Source: Mycobacterium sp. JS623 (GTDB lineage: Bacteria; Actinomycetota; Actinomycetes; Mycobacteriales; Mycobacteriaceae). From it: DNA of 64,000 nt. Below are positions 18,914-28,942 of the stretch, piece by piece. Every line of letters starts with the position of its first letter. The stretch's first letter is position 1. The position numbers and the translations under genes were made by a program. The notes under the pieces are model-generated. The model worked only from the letters and a program-made list of their open reading frames with translations. It was not told the DNA's origin and did not search any database. Location of the stretch: assembly GCF_000328565.1 (NCBI RefSeq), contig NC_019966.1, positions 2,852,001 to 2,916,000 of the forward strand, in the 5' to 3' direction.

Positions 18914-19839
18914 CGACCCGTTCGATGCCAGTCCCCGAGGGACTGGCCGGGATGCGCGTCGACGCCGGGCTGGCGCGGCTGCTGGGGCTGTCGCGAACAG
19001 CAGCGGCAGCGCTGGCCGAGGACGGCGGCGTCGAGGTGGACGGCGCCCGCGCCGGCAAGTCCGACAAGCTGACAGCAGGCGCGTGGCTGGAGGTGCAGCT
19101 GCCGGAAGCGCCTGCGCCGGTGGAGAATACGCCCGTCGACATCGAGGGCATGGAGGTCCTGTACTCCGATGCCGACATCGTCGCCGTCGACAAGCCCCCT
19201 GGCGTGGCCGCGCACGCGACCGTCGGATGGCACGGGCCGACGGTGCTCGGTGGTCTCGCCGCGGCGGGCTTTCGGATCAGCACGTCGGGTATCCACGAAC
19301 GCCAGGGCATCGTGCACCGCCTCGACGTCGGCACCTCGGGCGTCATGGTAGTGGCGCTCTCCGAACGCGCCTATACCGTGCTCAAGCGGGCGTTCAAGCA
19401 ACGCACCGTCGAAAAGCGTTATCACGCACTCGTACAAGGGCATCCCGATCCGTCCAGTGGGACGATCGACGCGCCGATCGGGCGACACCGCGGGCACGAC
19501 TGGAAGTTCGCGGTGACCGAACAGGGTCGGCACAGCATCACGCATTACGACACGCTCGAGGCGCACCAGGCGGCGAGTCTGCTCGACATCGAGCTGGAAA
19601 CGGGACGCACCCACCAGATTCGGGTGCACTTCGCCGCTCTGCACCATCCATGTGCAGGCGACATTACCTACGGCGCTGACCCGACGCTGGCGAAAAGGCT
19701 TGGGCTGGAGCGCCAATGGCTGCATGCGCGGTCGCTGGCGTTCGCTCACCCCGCCGACGGCAGGCGCGTCGAGATCACTAGCCCCTATCCGCACGATCTG
19801 CAGCACGCGCTGGACGTGTTGCGCAATCACGAACTGTGA
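18910..19839 (+). CDS. rluD: RluA/RluD-family 23S rRNA pseudouridine synthase
   Basis: A 309-residue pseudouridine synthase. An N-terminal S4-like domain ([30 protein letters not shown]) precedes the catalytic core with the signature [12 protein letters not shown] near 137-148, whose Asp attacks the uridine. Then come [13 protein letters not shown] and [11 protein letters not shown], both conserved in RluA-type enzymes. In other bacteria RluD modifies helix 69 of 23S rRNA; the exact site here is inferred. GTGA overlap with lspA upstream and with the RarD-like gene downstream. Confidence 0.93.
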   Translation: MTTRSMPVPEGLAGMRVDAGLARLLGLSRTAAAALAEDGGVEVDGARAGKSDKLTAGAWLEVQLPEAPAPVENTPVDIEGMEVLYSDADIVAVDKPPGVAAHATVGWHGPTVLGGLAAAGFRISTSGIHERQGIVHRLDVGTSGVMVVALSERAYTVLKRAFKQRTVEKRYHALVQGHPDPSSGTIDAPIGRHRGHDWKFAVTEQGRHSITHYDTLEAHQAASLLDIELETGRTHQIRVHFAALHHPCAGDITYGADPTLAKRLGLERQWLHARSLAFAHPADGRRVEITSPYPHDLQHALDVLRNHEL

Positions 19840-20738
19840 GTGACGCGCGTCGGTCTGGGTTGTTGTTCGGCGTTGGCGCATACGCGTCGTGGGGTCTGTT
19901 CCCGGCGTTCTTCCCGCTGCTGAAGCCCGCCAGCGCATTCGAGATACTGGCCCACCGAATCGTCTGGTGTTTGGCGCTGATGGTCGTTGTGGTCGCGGCC
20001 GTGCGCCGACTCGGTGACGTCCGCCAAATCACCGGGCGCACTTGGCTGTTGCTGACATTGGCGTCCGCGCTGATCTCAATTAACTGGGTGATTTACATCT
20101 ACGCCGTCAACAACGGCCACGTCGTGGACGCCGCGCTCGGGTACTTCATCAACCCACTGGTGACGGTGGCGCTGGGGCTGCTGGTCTTCCGTGAGCGGCT
20201 CAACCGCGCACAGTTCGCCGCGTTGGGCGTCGCAGTGATCGCGGTCGTGGTTCTGACGGTGGAGGTCGGCGCGCTGCCCGTGATCGGCCTCGGGCTGGCA
20301 CTGTCCTTCGGTCTCTACGGGGCGATCAAGAAGGTGGTGCCCGTCGATCCGCGGGTCAGCGTCGGTATAGAAGCTGGAGTGGCCGGTCCTCTTGCGGTCG
20401 CCTACGTCGTCGTGCTGCAGGTGACGGGGCGCGGCACCTTCACCGACCACGGCCCGAGTCACGTCGTGCTCATGATCCTGTCCGGGGTGTTCACGGCGCT
20501 GCCGCTGCTGCTGTTCGCTGCCGCCGCCCAGCGGCTGCCGCTGGTGACGATGGGCCTGCTGTTCTATCTGACCCCGGCGATGCAGCTGACGTGGGGCGTG
20601 GTCGTCGGCCATGAACCGATGCCCCCGGCGCGGTGGCTGGGTTTCGCGCTGATCTGGGTGGCGCTTGCGGTATTCAGCGTCGATGCATTGCGGCGGGCCC
20701 GTGTCGATCGGCAGGACCTCGAATCGTCATACCCGTGA
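19836..20738 (+). CDS. rarD: RarD-type EamA-family transporter
   Basis: A 300-residue protein with about ten transmembrane helices and the RarD hallmarks: [18 protein letters not shown] at the N-terminus, [28 protein letters not shown] in the middle, and [15 protein letters not shown] near the C-terminus. RarD was named for chloramphenicol sensitivity, but the physiological substrate is unknown. It is the third gene of the lspA cluster; its GTG start shares four bases with the preceding stop. Confidence 0.9.
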   Translation: MSDARRSGLLFGVGAYASWGLFPAFFPLLKPASAFEILAHRIVWCLALMVVVVAAVRRLGDVRQITGRTWLLLTLASALISINWVIYIYAVNNGHVVDAALGYFINPLVTVALGLLVFRERLNRAQFAALGVAVIAVVVLTVEVGALPVIGLGLALSFGLYGAIKKVVPVDPRVSVGIEAGVAGPLAVAYVVVLQVTGRGTFTDHGPSHVVLMILSGVFTALPLLLFAAAAQRLPLVTMGLLFYLTPAMQLTWGVVVGHEPMPPARWLGFALIWVALAVFSVDALRRARVDRQDLESSYP

Positions 20739-20765
20739 CAGCATCGAGTTAGAGAGGATCCAGTC

Positions 20766-21143
20766 ATGCGGTACTGCCTATTGATGCACTACCAGGAAGG
20801 CACCGAGGTCGGGCTGACCGAGGAGGACATGGCTCCCGCCATGGCCGCCTTCCAGCAGTACGCCGACGACCTGTCGGCCGCCGGTGTGCTGATCGACACC
20901 GAAGTGCTCGAATCCGTTGTCGCCACCACCACCGTCACCGCCCACTCCGGCACCCCCGAAATCCAGGACGGCCCCTTCGCCGACACCAAGGAGAAACTCG
21001 GCGGCATCTTCGTCATCGAGGTCGACAACCTCGACGAGGCACTGAAGTGGGCGCAGCGCAATCCCGCCAACGGCTGGGGTTGGATCGAGATCCGCCCGGT
21101 GGCGCGGACATACGCCGCCGACCGCGGGTGGTACAACCCATAG
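20766..21143 (+). CDS. YCII-related (DGPF-domain) protein, ECF sigma partner
   Basis: A 125-residue dimeric alpha-beta barrel protein: MRYCLLMHYQEG at the start, the DGPFADTKEKLGGIFVIEV signature near 68-86, and W-rich GWGWIEIRPV at the end. Proteins of this type are consistently encoded beside ECF42-class sigma factors, and the next gene is one, overlapping by 16 bases. A GAGAGGA ribosome-binding site precedes the ATG. Whether it acts as a regulator or an enzyme is not known for the family. Confidence 0.9.
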   Translation: MRYCLLMHYQEGTEVGLTEEDMAPAMAAFQQYADDLSAAGVLIDTEVLESVVATTTVTAHSGTPEIQDGPFADTKEKLGGIFVIEVDNLDEALKWAQRNPANGWGWIEIRPVARTYAADRGWYNP

Positions 21144-22360
21144 AAGTACAGGCCCGGCTGGCGGAGCTCACCCGGGACTCTTACGGCAGGCTGCTGGCTG
21201 TGCTGGCGGCGCCGACGCGTGATCTGTCCGCCGCCGAAGACGCGTTGGCCGACGCGTTCGAACGCGCGCTGACGCACTGGCCCGACGATGGCATACCTGC
21301 CAATCCAGAAGGCTGGCTGCTGACGGTCGCACGTAACCGATTACGCGACCTGTGGAAGTCCTCCGGCTATCGGATGACCGAGCCGCTCGACGAAATCGAC
21401 CATGCTCCGACAAGTTTGGATGACGATATGCCCGCCATACCAGACCGGCGGCTCGAGCTGATGCTGGTCTGCGCCCATCCGGCGATCTCGCCGAACATTC
21501 GCACACCGCTGATGCTGCAGTCGGTGCTCGGCGTCGAGGCCGCCGCGATCGCCACCGCATTCGCAGTGGAGCCCGCGACGATGGCGCAACGACTGGTGCG
21601 CGCCAAGAAACGCATCCGCGACGCAGGCATCCCGTTTGTGTTGCCCGAACGCGACGACCTCGCCGAACGGCTGCCCGCGGTGCTCGAGGCGGTCTACGGT
21701 GCCTATTCGATCGACTGGCAACTCGCGCCGCACGGCGCGCCGATCGAATCGCTATCCGCCGAGGCCCTTCACCTGGCACTCGTGCTTGCCGAGTTACTGC
21801 CCGACGAGCCGGAAGTACTCGGCCTTGCCGCGTTGGTGTGCTTGTCGGAGGCCCGCAGGCCGGCACGGCGCACCGCCGACGGAGCTTTCGTCCCGCTCGA
21901 CGAACAGGACACCGACCTGTGGGACGCGGCACTGATCGCCCGCGGCGAAGGTCTGCTCCGTCACGCCCATGACCACCACATGCCCGGCCGGTTCCAATAC
22001 GAGGCGGCGATCCAGTCCGCCCACTGCGCCAGAGCCACCGCGGGCAGCGTCGACCTGAATGCCTTGAGCAAGCTGCACCGAGCACTGCTGCGAACGGCGC
22101 CGTCCCTGGGGGCGGCCGTGGCAGCTGCGGCCGTCGACGGCGAGCTCGACGGGCCCGATGCAGGGCTTCGGGGGCTGGCCGCGATCGATGACCCGGCCGC
22201 CGTGCGATTCCAGCCGTTTTGGACGACGCGCGCGCATCTGCTGGCCGAAGCGGGACGGCGTGCGGAGGCCGCGGAGGCGTATCGCCGAGCGATCGAACTG
22301 ACCGGTGATCCGGGCGTCGCCGACTACCTTTTGCGGTGTTTGCATCTGGTCACGTGTTGA
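21128..22360 (+). CDS. ECF42-type RNA polymerase sigma factor with C-terminal extension
   Basis: A 410-residue ECF sigma factor. The sigma-2 region is at 1-75 (RDLSAAEDALADAFERALTHWP, then NPEGWLLTVARNRLRDLWK) and sigma-4 at about 100-165 (VLGVEAAAIATAFAVEPATMAQRLVRAKKRIRDAG). A 230-residue helical C-terminal domain follows (LALVLAELLPDEPEVLGLAALVCLSEARRPAR, and RAEAAEAYRRAIELTGDPGVADYLLR), TPR-like and diagnostic of ECF42. No anti-sigma factor is nearby; in this class the extension and the YCII partner are thought to matter for control. The GTG at 21128 is chosen so that the gene overlaps the YCII stop; the longer frame from 21047 reads out of the YCII gene. Confidence 0.9.
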   Translation: MVQPIEVQARLAELTRDSYGRLLAVLAAPTRDLSAAEDALADAFERALTHWPDDGIPANPEGWLLTVARNRLRDLWKSSGYRMTEPLDEIDHAPTSLDDDMPAIPDRRLELMLVCAHPAISPNIRTPLMLQSVLGVEAAAIATAFAVEPATMAQRLVRAKKRIRDAGIPFVLPERDDLAERLPAVLEAVYGAYSIDWQLAPHGAPIESLSAEALHLALVLAELLPDEPEVLGLAALVCLSEARRPARRTADGAFVPLDEQDTDLWDAALIARGEGLLRHAHDHHMPGRFQYEAAIQSAHCARATAGSVDLNALSKLHRALLRTAPSLGAAVAAAAVDGELDGPDAGLRGLAAIDDPAAVRFQPFWTTRAHLLAEAGRRAEAAEAYRRAIELTGDPGVADYLLRCLHLVTC

Positions 22361-22391
22361 CCAGCTGCTAGCAATGTCCTAGCGTTTGCTC

Positions 22392-23117
22392 GTGGGGTGT
22401 GACGCGGAGCCGCTGACAGGCGGCAGGGGACGGGGCCGCCCAGTGGGTGCCGACTCGGCCGAAACACGGGCGCGCATTCTTCGCGCGGCCCGCGAGGTGA
22501 TCAACGAACGCGGCTATGAGGCCGCCAACTTTCAGGCCATCGCGTCGCGTGCCGACCTGAGCCGGCCGACCATGCACTACTACTTCCACAGTCGCGAGGA
22601 GATCTACGACTGCCTCGTCGCGGAGGCGTATTCGATTGTCGCCGACTGCATTGCGCAAGCGAAACGTCAGGAAACCCTGATGAATCAGCTGACGACCTTC
22701 GCAACAGCCGCACACCGGTCGGGGTTCGCGAACCAGTCGATGTTGCGATTCGTCATCACGGCCCGGTTGGAATCCCACCGCAGTCCCAGCCTGCGGGACA
22801 ACCCCGGTCCTGTGGTCGCCGCCATGCAGGCGTTCTATGTCTCCGTCGTGGACGAGGCGATGGTTCGTGGCGAGATTCCTGCCCAGACGGACGCGCCTGC
22901 TGTGGTGAGCATGTTGCTGGCGACGTTCTTGGGAATGGGCTTCTACGCGGGCTTTATCGTCGATCAGAACAACATGGCCGAGATTGCCAAGCAACTCCAC
23001 AGGCTGATGAAGCGAGGATTGCTGGATCAGCAGCAGAATGGCCACACGCTGAGCTTCACCCCGCCGGTCCCTGCGACCGTCGGCGGCGAGGAATTCCCCC
23101 ACGCCTGGACGGGCTGA
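22392..23117 (+). CDS. TetR-family transcriptional regulator
   Basis: A 241-residue regulator. After a glycine/arginine-rich N-terminal tail the TetR DNA-binding domain is clear: ETRARILRAAREVINERGYEAANFQAIASRADLSRPTMHYYFHSREEIYDCLV. The C-terminal ligand domain is not assignable. GTG 22392 is chosen because TAGCGT (22380-22385) lies exactly six bases before it, a leaderless arrangement; the TTG at 22386 is the other possibility. Its target is not evident: it stands alone, 31 bases after the sigma gene, and no inverted repeat is obvious upstream. Confidence 0.9.
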   Translation: MGCDAEPLTGGRGRGRPVGADSAETRARILRAAREVINERGYEAANFQAIASRADLSRPTMHYYFHSREEIYDCLVAEAYSIVADCIAQAKRQETLMNQLTTFATAAHRSGFANQSMLRFVITARLESHRSPSLRDNPGPVVAAMQAFYVSVVDEAMVRGEIPAQTDAPAVVSMLLATFLGMGFYAGFIVDQNNMAEIAKQLHRLMKRGLLDQQQNGHTLSFTPPVPATVGGEEFPHAWTG

Positions 23118-23224
23118 CGGGCGGATCTTGTTTCCGCAGGTTAGCCGTTTAGCGGCCAACCCCCGACAGTATTCGAGGGAAACACCCGATTCCTCCGTTG
23201 GCGGACGCCAATAGCGTTCTGCCC

Positions 23225-23359
23225 ATGGTTGGCATCTGGTTCGCAATCCTCATCGCGGCGTTCATCGCGGCCGGGGTGCTCGTGCAAATCGGCTGGAAAC
23301 TGCACCCGATTCCCACCGTCAAACGGGTGCTGCGGCGGGGACGGTCGCGGATCGACTAA
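23225..23359 (+). CDS. 44-residue single-pass membrane protein
   Basis: A short ORF with a single hydrophobic helix at residues 3-22 (GIWFAILIAAFIAAGVLVQI) and a strongly basic tail (KRVLRRGRSR). TAGCGT at 23212-23217 ends seven bases before its ATG, fitting a leaderless mRNA. The inside-positive tail predicts an N-out, C-in topology. It lies alone in the gap between the TetR gene and dnaE1. No family recognised. Confidence 0.6.
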   Translation: MVGIWFAILIAAFIAAGVLVQIGWKLHPIPTVKRVLRRGRSRID

Positions 23360-23426
23360 CGCCGGCAAAGACACGCACAGCGACACGCCGAGAAGTGTCG
23401 GACCGCGGCCATAGACTGGCGTCCCT

Positions 23427-26400
23427 ATGAACTCGGATTCGTCTGATCTTCGCGCAAGTGCTCATCGGTCCTTCGTGCACTTACACAATCACACCGAATA
23501 CTCGATGTTGGACGGTGCCGCGAAGGTCAAGCCGATGCTCGCCGAGGCGCAGCGCTTGCAGATGCCCGCGATCGGGATGACCGATCACGGAAACATGTTC
23601 GGCGCCAGCGAGTTCTACAACGCCGCCACCGAAGTGGGCATCAAGCCGATCATCGGAATCGAGGCCTACATTGCGCCGGCGTCGCGCTTCGAGACCAAGC
23701 GCATCCTGTGGGGTGATCCGAGCCAGAAGGGTGACGACGTTTCGGGCAGCGGGTCCTACACCCACATGACCATGGTCGCCGAGAACGCCACGGGTCTGCG
23801 CAACCTGTTCAAGCTGTCGTCGCTGGCCTCTTTCGAAGGTCAGCTCGGCAAATGGTCCCGGATGGATGCCGAGCTCATCGCCGAGCATTCATCGGGCATC
23901 ATCGCCACCACCGGGTGTCCTTCCGGCGAGGTGCAGACGCGGCTGCGGCTCGGTCACGATCGCGAGGCACTGGAATCGGCCGCCAACTGGCGTGAGATCT
24001 TCGGGCCCGACAACTACTTCCTCGAGCTGATGGACCACGGCCTCGACATCGAGCGTCGGGTGCGCGACGGGCTGCTCGAGATCGGGCAGAAGCTCGGCAT
24101 CCCGCCGCTGGCCACCAACGACTGCCACTACGTCACCCGGGACGCCGCGCACAATCACGAGGCGCTGCTGTGCGTGCAGACCGGCAAGACGCTCTCGGAC
24201 CCGAACCGGTTCAAGTTCGACGGTGACGGTTACTACCTGAAATCCGCCGAGGAGATGCGGCAGATCTGGGATGCCGACATCCCCGGTGCGTGTGACTCGA
24301 CGTTGTTGATCGCCGAGCGCGTGCAGTCCTACTCCGATGTGTGGGAGCTGCGCGACCGCATGCCGGTTTTCCCGGTGCCGGAAGGGCATGATCAGGCGTC
24401 GTGGCTGAAGCACGAGGTGGACGCCGGCCTCGCGCGTCGCTTTCCGTCCGGGGTGCCGCAGGACTACATCGACCGCGCGGCGTATGAGATCGACGTCATC
24501 TGCGCCAAGGGCTACCCGTCGTACTTCTTGATCGTGGCGGACCTGGTGAGCTACGCGCGCTCGGTCGATATCCGGGTCGGGCCTGGCCGCGGTTCGGCGG
24601 CGGGATCGCTGGTCGCCTATGCGTTGCGCATCACCGACATCGACCCGATCGAACACGGGCTGCTGTTCGAGCGGTTCCTGAACCCCGAGCGCGCGTCGAT
24701 GCCCGACATCGACATCGACTTCGACGACCGTCGCCGCGGTGAGATGGTGCGCTACGCCGCCGACAAGTGGGGCAGCGACCGGGTCGCTCAGGTGATCACG
24801 TTTGGAACCATCAAAACCAAAGCGGCGCTGAAGGATTCGGCCCGCATTCACTACGGGCAGCCGGGCTTCGCAATCGCCGACCGGATCACCAAGGCGCTGC
24901 CGCCGCCGATCATGGCCAAGGACATCCCGCTGTCCGGCATCACCGATCCGAACCACGAGCGGTACAAGGAAGCCGCCGAGGTTCGCGGGCTGATCGATAC
25001 CGATCCCGACGTCCGCACCATCTATGAGACCGCGCGCGGACTGGAAGGCCTGATCCGCAACTCCGGCGTGCACGCCTGCGCGGTGATCATGAGCAGTGAG
25101 CCGTTGACCGAGGCCATCCCGCTGTGGAAGCGGCCGCAGGACGGCGCGATCATCACCGGCTGGGACTACCCGTCGTGTGAGGCCATCGGCTTGTTGAAGA
25201 TGGACTTCCTCGGGCTGCGCAACCTGACGATCATCGGCGACGCGCTGGAGAACATCAAGGCCAACAGGGGAATTGACCTCGACCTCGAGTCGGTCCCGCT
25301 CGACGATCCCGCCACCTACCAGTTGCTCGGCCGGGGCGACACGCTGGGCGTGTTCCAGCTCGACGGTGGACCGATGCGCGACCTGCTGCGACGCATGCAG
25401 CCCACCGGCTTCCAGGACGTGGTCGCGGTCATCGCGCTGTACCGGCCAGGCCCAATGGGCATGAACGCCCACAACGACTACGCCGACCGCAAGAACGGTA
25501 AGCAGGCCATCAAGCCGATCCACCCCGAATTGGAGGACGCTCTCCGGGATATTCTTGCCGAGACGTACGGCCTGATCGTCTACCAAGAGCAGATCATGCG
25601 TATCGCGCAGAAGGTGGCCGGCTACTCGCTCGCCCGAGCAGACATTCTGCGAAAGGCCATGGGCAAGAAGAAGCGTGAGGTGCTCGACAAGGAGTACGAG
25701 GGCTTCTCGGAGGGAATGAAGGCCAACGGGTTCTCGGCCGCGGCCATCAAGGCGTTGTGGGACACGGTGCTGCCGTTCGCCGACTACGCATTCAACAAGT
25801 CACACGCCGCGGGCTATGGGCTGGTGTCGTATTGGACGGCGTATCTGAAGGCCAACTATCCGGCCGAGTACATGGCGGGGTTGCTCACGTCGGTGGGCGA
25901 CGACAAGGACAAGGCCGCTGTGTACCTGGCCGACTGCCGACGGCTCGGCATCACGGTGCTACCGCCGGATGTCAACGAATCGAGTCTGAACTTCGCCTCG
26001 GTCGGTGAGGACATCCGCTACGGCCTCGGCGCGGTACGCAACGTCGGAGCGAACGTCGTTGCATCCCTTGTCGCTACCCGGACTGACAAGGGCAAGTACA
26101 TCGACTTCTCGGATTACCTCAACAAGATCGAGATCGGCCCTTGCAACAAGAAGGTGACGGAATCGCTGATCAAGGCGGGCGCGTTCGACTCGCTTGATCA
26201 TCCGCGCAAGGGGCTGTTCCTGATTCACACCGACGCCGTCGACTCGGTGCTCGGCACCAAGAAGGCCGAGGCGATGGGTCAGTTCGACCTGTTCGGCGGC
26301 GCCGACACTGCGACCGATGCGGTGTTCACGATCAAGGTGCCCGACGAGGAGTGGGAGGACAAGCACAAGCTGGCGCTCGAGCGCGAGATGCTCGGCCTCT

Positions 26401-26990
26401 ACGTGTCAGGGCACCCGTTGAATGGCATCGCGCATCTGCTTGCGGCGCAGGTTGATACGCAGATTCCGGCCATCCTCGACGGCGACGTCGGAAACGACAC
26501 GCAGGTGCGGGTGGGCGGGATTCTGGCCTCGGTCAACCGGCGGGTGAACAAGAACGGTCTGCCGTGGGCGTCAGCACAATTGGAAGACCTCACCGGTGGC
26601 ATCGAGGTGCTGTTCTTCCCACAGACGTACTCCACGTTCGGTGCGGAGATCGCCGACGACGCAGTGGTGTTGGTGGGAGCCAAGGTCGCGATTCGCGATG
26701 ACCGCATCTCGTTGATCGCCAATGAGCTTGTGGTACCCGACTTTTCGAGTGCCCAGGTGAACCGGCCGGTGGCCGTTAGCCTGCCGACGCGGCAATGTAC
26801 GGTCGACAAGGTCACCGCGCTCAAGCAGGTGCTGGCACGCCATCCTGGCACGTCGCAGGTGCATCTGCGGTTGATCAGCGGCGAGCGGATCACTACGCTG
26901 GAACTGGATGCCTCGCTGCGGGTCACGCCGTCGTCGGCTCTGATGGGCGACCTGAAGGCGCTGCTCGGCCCCGGCTGCCTGGGCGGCTAG
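23427..26990 (+). CDS. dnaE: Replicative DNA polymerase III alpha subunit DnaE1
   Basis: A 1187-residue C-family polymerase, the essential replicase of mycobacteria. The N-terminal PHP domain keeps its metal ligands (HLHNHTEYS at residues 18-26, [14 protein letters not shown]) and in mycobacterial DnaE1 acts as the proofreading exonuclease. Polymerase catalytic aspartates are in PDIDIDFDD at 426-434. The [14 protein letters not shown] and [12 protein letters not shown] blocks are intact. The C-terminus has the beta-clamp and OB-fold ([18 protein letters not shown]) regions. TAGACT ends nine bases before the ATG, implying a leader of only a few bases. Confidence 0.98.
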   Translation: MNSDSSDLRASAHRSFVHLHNHTEYSMLDGAAKVKPMLAEAQRLQMPAIGMTDHGNMFGASEFYNAATEVGIKPIIGIEAYIAPASRFETKRILWGDPSQKGDDVSGSGSYTHMTMVAENATGLRNLFKLSSLASFEGQLGKWSRMDAELIAEHSSGIIATTGCPSGEVQTRLRLGHDREALESAANWREIFGPDNYFLELMDHGLDIERRVRDGLLEIGQKLGIPPLATNDCHYVTRDAAHNHEALLCVQTGKTLSDPNRFKFDGDGYYLKSAEEMRQIWDADIPGACDSTLLIAERVQSYSDVWELRDRMPVFPVPEGHDQASWLKHEVDAGLARRFPSGVPQDYIDRAAYEIDVICAKGYPSYFLIVADLVSYARSVDIRVGPGRGSAAGSLVAYALRITDIDPIEHGLLFERFLNPERASMPDIDIDFDDRRRGEMVRYAADKWGSDRVAQVITFGTIKTKAALKDSARIHYGQPGFAIADRITKALPPPIMAKDIPLSGITDPNHERYKEAAEVRGLIDTDPDVRTIYETARGLEGLIRNSGVHACAVIMSSEPLTEAIPLWKRPQDGAIITGWDYPSCEAIGLLKMDFLGLRNLTIIGDALENIKANRGIDLDLESVPLDDPATYQLLGRGDTLGVFQLDGGPMRDLLRRMQPTGFQDVVAVIALYRPGPMGMNAHNDYADRKNGKQAIKPIHPELEDALRDILAETYGLIVYQEQIMRIAQKVAGYSLARADILRKAMGKKKREVLDKEYEGFSEGMKANGFSAAAIKALWDTVLPFADYAFNKSHAAGYGLVSYWTAYLKANYPAEYMAGLLTSVGDDKDKAAVYLADCRRLGITVLPPDVNESSLNFASVGEDIRYGLGAVRNVGANVVASLVATRTDKGKYIDFSDYLNKIEIGPCNKKVTESLIKAGAFDSLDHPRKGLFLIHTDAVDSVLGTKKAEAMGQFDLFGGADTATDAVFTIKVPDEEWEDKHKLALEREMLGLYVSGHPLNGIAHLLAAQVDTQIPAILDGDVGNDTQVRVGGILASVNRRVNKNGLPWASAQLEDLTGGIEVLFFPQTYSTFGAEIADDAVVLVGAKVAIRDDRISLIANELVVPDFSSAQVNRPVAVSLPTRQCTVDKVTALKQVLARHPGTSQVHLRLISGERITTLELDASLRVTPSSALMGDLKALLGPGCLGG

Positions 26991-26992
26991 AA

Positions 26993-27739
26993 CTAGCCCA
27001 AAACGTTGACTGCCCTTGCGATTACGAGCGCGATGGTGGTAACCGCGACGAGGCTTTGCACCGCCATCATCCCCTTCGCCCAGCGGGCCAGCGGCATGGT
27101 ATCGGTGGGAGAGAAGGCCATCGCGTTGGTCAGGCTGACATACAGGTAGTCGACGAACGTCGGCCGCCAACCCGGTTTTACGAGCTTCGCAGTGTCGGGA
27201 TCCATCTGCGGGAACATGAAGTCCGGGTAGGGCTGCTCGCCGGCACGCCGGGCGAATGGTCCACCGCGGTCCAGTTCCCAGTACCAGATGCCGAAAACGA
27301 TGATGTTGGTGACGAAGATCGCCCCTCCGCTGCCCAACAACACCGCTGGCTTGTTGCTCACCTCTCCGGACAGGATGCGGATGTCCAGCAGTACCGCCGA
27401 CAGGGTGTTGTCGAGTGTGATGGCGGCGAGAAGCACCAAGGTGGCGTATCGGCCGAGTCGCGTGGCATTGGTGAGGCGCAACGGGTTGAGCCAGGTGAGA
27501 ACTCCAAGCAGCAACAATTCGAGCGCGATGAGCGGCCAGCGTGGCACCACGGTGTAGCTCTTCGGGATCGCCAGCTGCAGACCGATCGCGGCTATCAGTG
27601 CGATGAGCACGGGCAGCCGGCTTTCCGGATCGCCGGGCCGCAGCCATGACGGGATGTGGCGCTCGGCGCCGGAGGCCATTCGCTCGGCGCGTTTGACGAA
27701 CTCCTCGACCGGTGACGATGGTTCGGGTGTGTTGTCCAT
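26993..27739 (-). CDS. DUF1345-like integral membrane protein
   Basis: A 248-residue protein with about six hydrophobic segments after a 40-residue soluble N-terminus. The C-terminal motif DYLYVSLTNAMAFSPTDTMPLARWAK, followed by a last helix (SLVAVTTIALVIARAV), resembles the pore-like ending of DUF1345 proteins, but the overall match is from memory and moderate. Function unknown. It converges with dnaE1 (2-base gap) and diverges from the SRPBCC gene. Confidence 0.7.
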   Translation of the reverse strand: MDNTPEPSSPVEEFVKRAERMASGAERHIPSWLRPGDPESRLPVLIALIAAIGLQLAIPKSYTVVPRWPLIALELLLLGVLTWLNPLRLTNATRLGRYATLVLLAAITLDNTLSAVLLDIRILSGEVSNKPAVLLGSGGAIFVTNIIVFGIWYWELDRGGPFARRAGEQPYPDFMFPQMDPDTAKLVKPGWRPTFVDYLYVSLTNAMAFSPTDTMPLARWAKGMMAVQSLVAVTTIALVIARAVNVLG

Positions 27740-27768
27740 TAGATCAGTGTCTGCGCCACGATGGAGAG

Positions 27769-28170
27769 ATGGAGTCGCGACACGTCAGCATATGGATCGA
27801 AGCCGCCCCCGAGGCCGTCTACGAGTTCGCCGCCGACCCCCAAACCTGGCCGAGGTGGGCCGCTGGACTCGCCGCAGGAGAGCTTCGGCAGACCGCCGAA
27901 GGATGGGTCGCCGATTCACCGATGGGGCAGGTGACGGTCGAGTTCGCACCGCCGAACACATTCGGCGTGCTGGACCATGTGGTCCGGCTGCCGTCCGGTG
28001 AGGCCGTCTACAACCCGCTGCGGGTGATTCCCGGCGGGGTCGGGGAGCCGCGGTGCGAGGTGCTCTTCACAGTGCGACGGCGCGACGGTATGGCCGCATC
28101 CGAGTTCGATGCCGATGCAGCAGCCGTTGCCGCCGACCTCGAAGCGCTTCGGCGGCTGCTGGAGAACTAG
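27769..28170 (+). CDS. SRPBCC-superfamily (START/polyketide-cyclase-like) protein
   Basis: A 133-residue lipid- or ligand-binding-fold protein: HVSIWIEAAPEAVYEFAADPQTWPRWA at the N-terminus is the classic opening of the SRPBCC fold, and a long C-terminal helix (DADAAAVAADLEALRRLLE) closes it. The ATG at 27769 is chosen because residues before it are not conserved in character and would overlap the divergent gene's start; CACGAT lies six bases upstream. Ligand unknown. It overlaps the next, convergent gene by 4 bases. Confidence 0.8.
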   Translation: MESRHVSIWIEAAPEAVYEFAADPQTWPRWAAGLAAGELRQTAEGWVADSPMGQVTVEFAPPNTFGVLDHVVRLPSGEAVYNPLRVIPGGVGEPRCEVLFTVRRRDGMAASEFDADAAAVAADLEALRRLLEN

Positions 28171-28364
28171 CGGTCAGACGACTGGAACGGGCTCAAGGCC
28201 AGCCACACCACGGTGCCCGCCGCAGCGGCGGCCAGTACGGACGGGGCGGCGCTGGCGGTCGCGACCGCGACGATCACCAGGACCAGGAAGCCGATTGCGA
28301 GCGCGAGCAGCTTGTACACCGGCCAGGCCACACCGGCAATGCTGACTTCGTCGCGCACGGTCAC
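28167..28364 (-). CDS. Small two-helix membrane protein (65 residues)
   Basis: Residues about 13-33 (WPVYKLLALAIGFLVLVIV) and 40-58 (APSVLAAAAAGTVVWLAL) are two adjacent transmembrane helices separated by a short turn. The GTG at 28364 is selected because TATCGT lies exactly six bases upstream on the minus strand; the longer frame to 28712 is antisense to the Ddn-like gene. Unrecognised family; function unknown. Confidence 0.7.
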   Translation of the reverse strand: MTVRDEVSIAGVAWPVYKLLALAIGFLVLVIVAVATASAAPSVLAAAAAGTVVWLALSPFQSSDR

Positions 28365-28451
28365 AGGGTGACGATAGCTCGCAAGCAAGTTTTCGGTCAA
28401 CCGAAACACCGTTCTGGATGGGCCTTTCGATAGCGGGTCTACCCTGGTGCG

Positions 28452-28889
28452 ATGCCACTTTCCGGAGAGTACGAAGCAAGCCCCTGGGACTGGGTCCGCA
28501 AGGACGCCGACAGGGTTATGGAGACCGGCACCACCGAAGGCAGTGAGATGAAGGGCAAACCGATCATCTTGCTGACCACCATCGGTGCGAAGTCCGGCAA
28601 GGTCCGCAAGACACCGCTGATGCGCGTCGAGCATGACGGCCAGTACGCGGTGGTGGCTTCTCTGGGCGGGGCGCCGAAGAATCCGGTCTGGTACTACAAC
28701 ATCAAGGCGCACCCACAGGTTGAGTTGCAGGACGGAGACGTCACCAAGGAGTACGAGGCACGCGAGGTCTCCGGTGACGAAAAGGCCATCTGGTGGGAGC
28801 GCGCCGTCGAAGCGTGGCCAGACTACGCGGAGTATCAGACCAAGACGGACCGGCAGATTCCCGTCTTTGTGCTGACCCCGATTAACTGA
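28452..28889 (+). CDS. Ddn-like F420-dependent (deazaflavin) nitroreductase-family protein
   Basis: A 145-residue split-barrel protein of the F420H2-dependent reductase family that includes Ddn, the pretomanid activator. Family landmarks: [19 protein letters not shown] near 39-57 (phosphate-binding for F420), [24 protein letters not shown] at 67-90, and VFVLTPI at the end. Members reduce quinones or other hydrophobic acceptors near the membrane. TACCCT ends exactly six bases before the ATG, so the transcript is probably leaderless. The last eight codons are duplicated just after the stop (see repeat). Confidence 0.93.
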   Translation: MPLSGEYEASPWDWVRKDADRVMETGTTEGSEMKGKPIILLTTIGAKSGKVRKTPLMRVEHDGQYAVVASLGGAPKNPVWYYNIKAHPQVELQDGDVTKEYEAREVSGDEKAIWWERAVEAWPDYAEYQTKTDRQIPVFVLTPIN

Positions 28890-28916
28890 AAAATGCTGAC
28901 CCCGATTAACTGAAAA
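28870..28916 (+). repeat. 24-bp tandem duplication across the Ddn-like stop codon
   Basis: Two 23-base copies, 28870-28892 and 28894-28916, are identical with one extra base between them. Each contains the last six codons of the gene and its TGA (reading TGACCCCGATTAACTGAAAA at the end). A recent slippage duplication is the likeliest cause. The coding region is unaffected because the first stop is intact. Confidence 0.9.
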
Positions 28917-28942
28917 CCGCTGGTTAGTGGCACTATTGTTCG

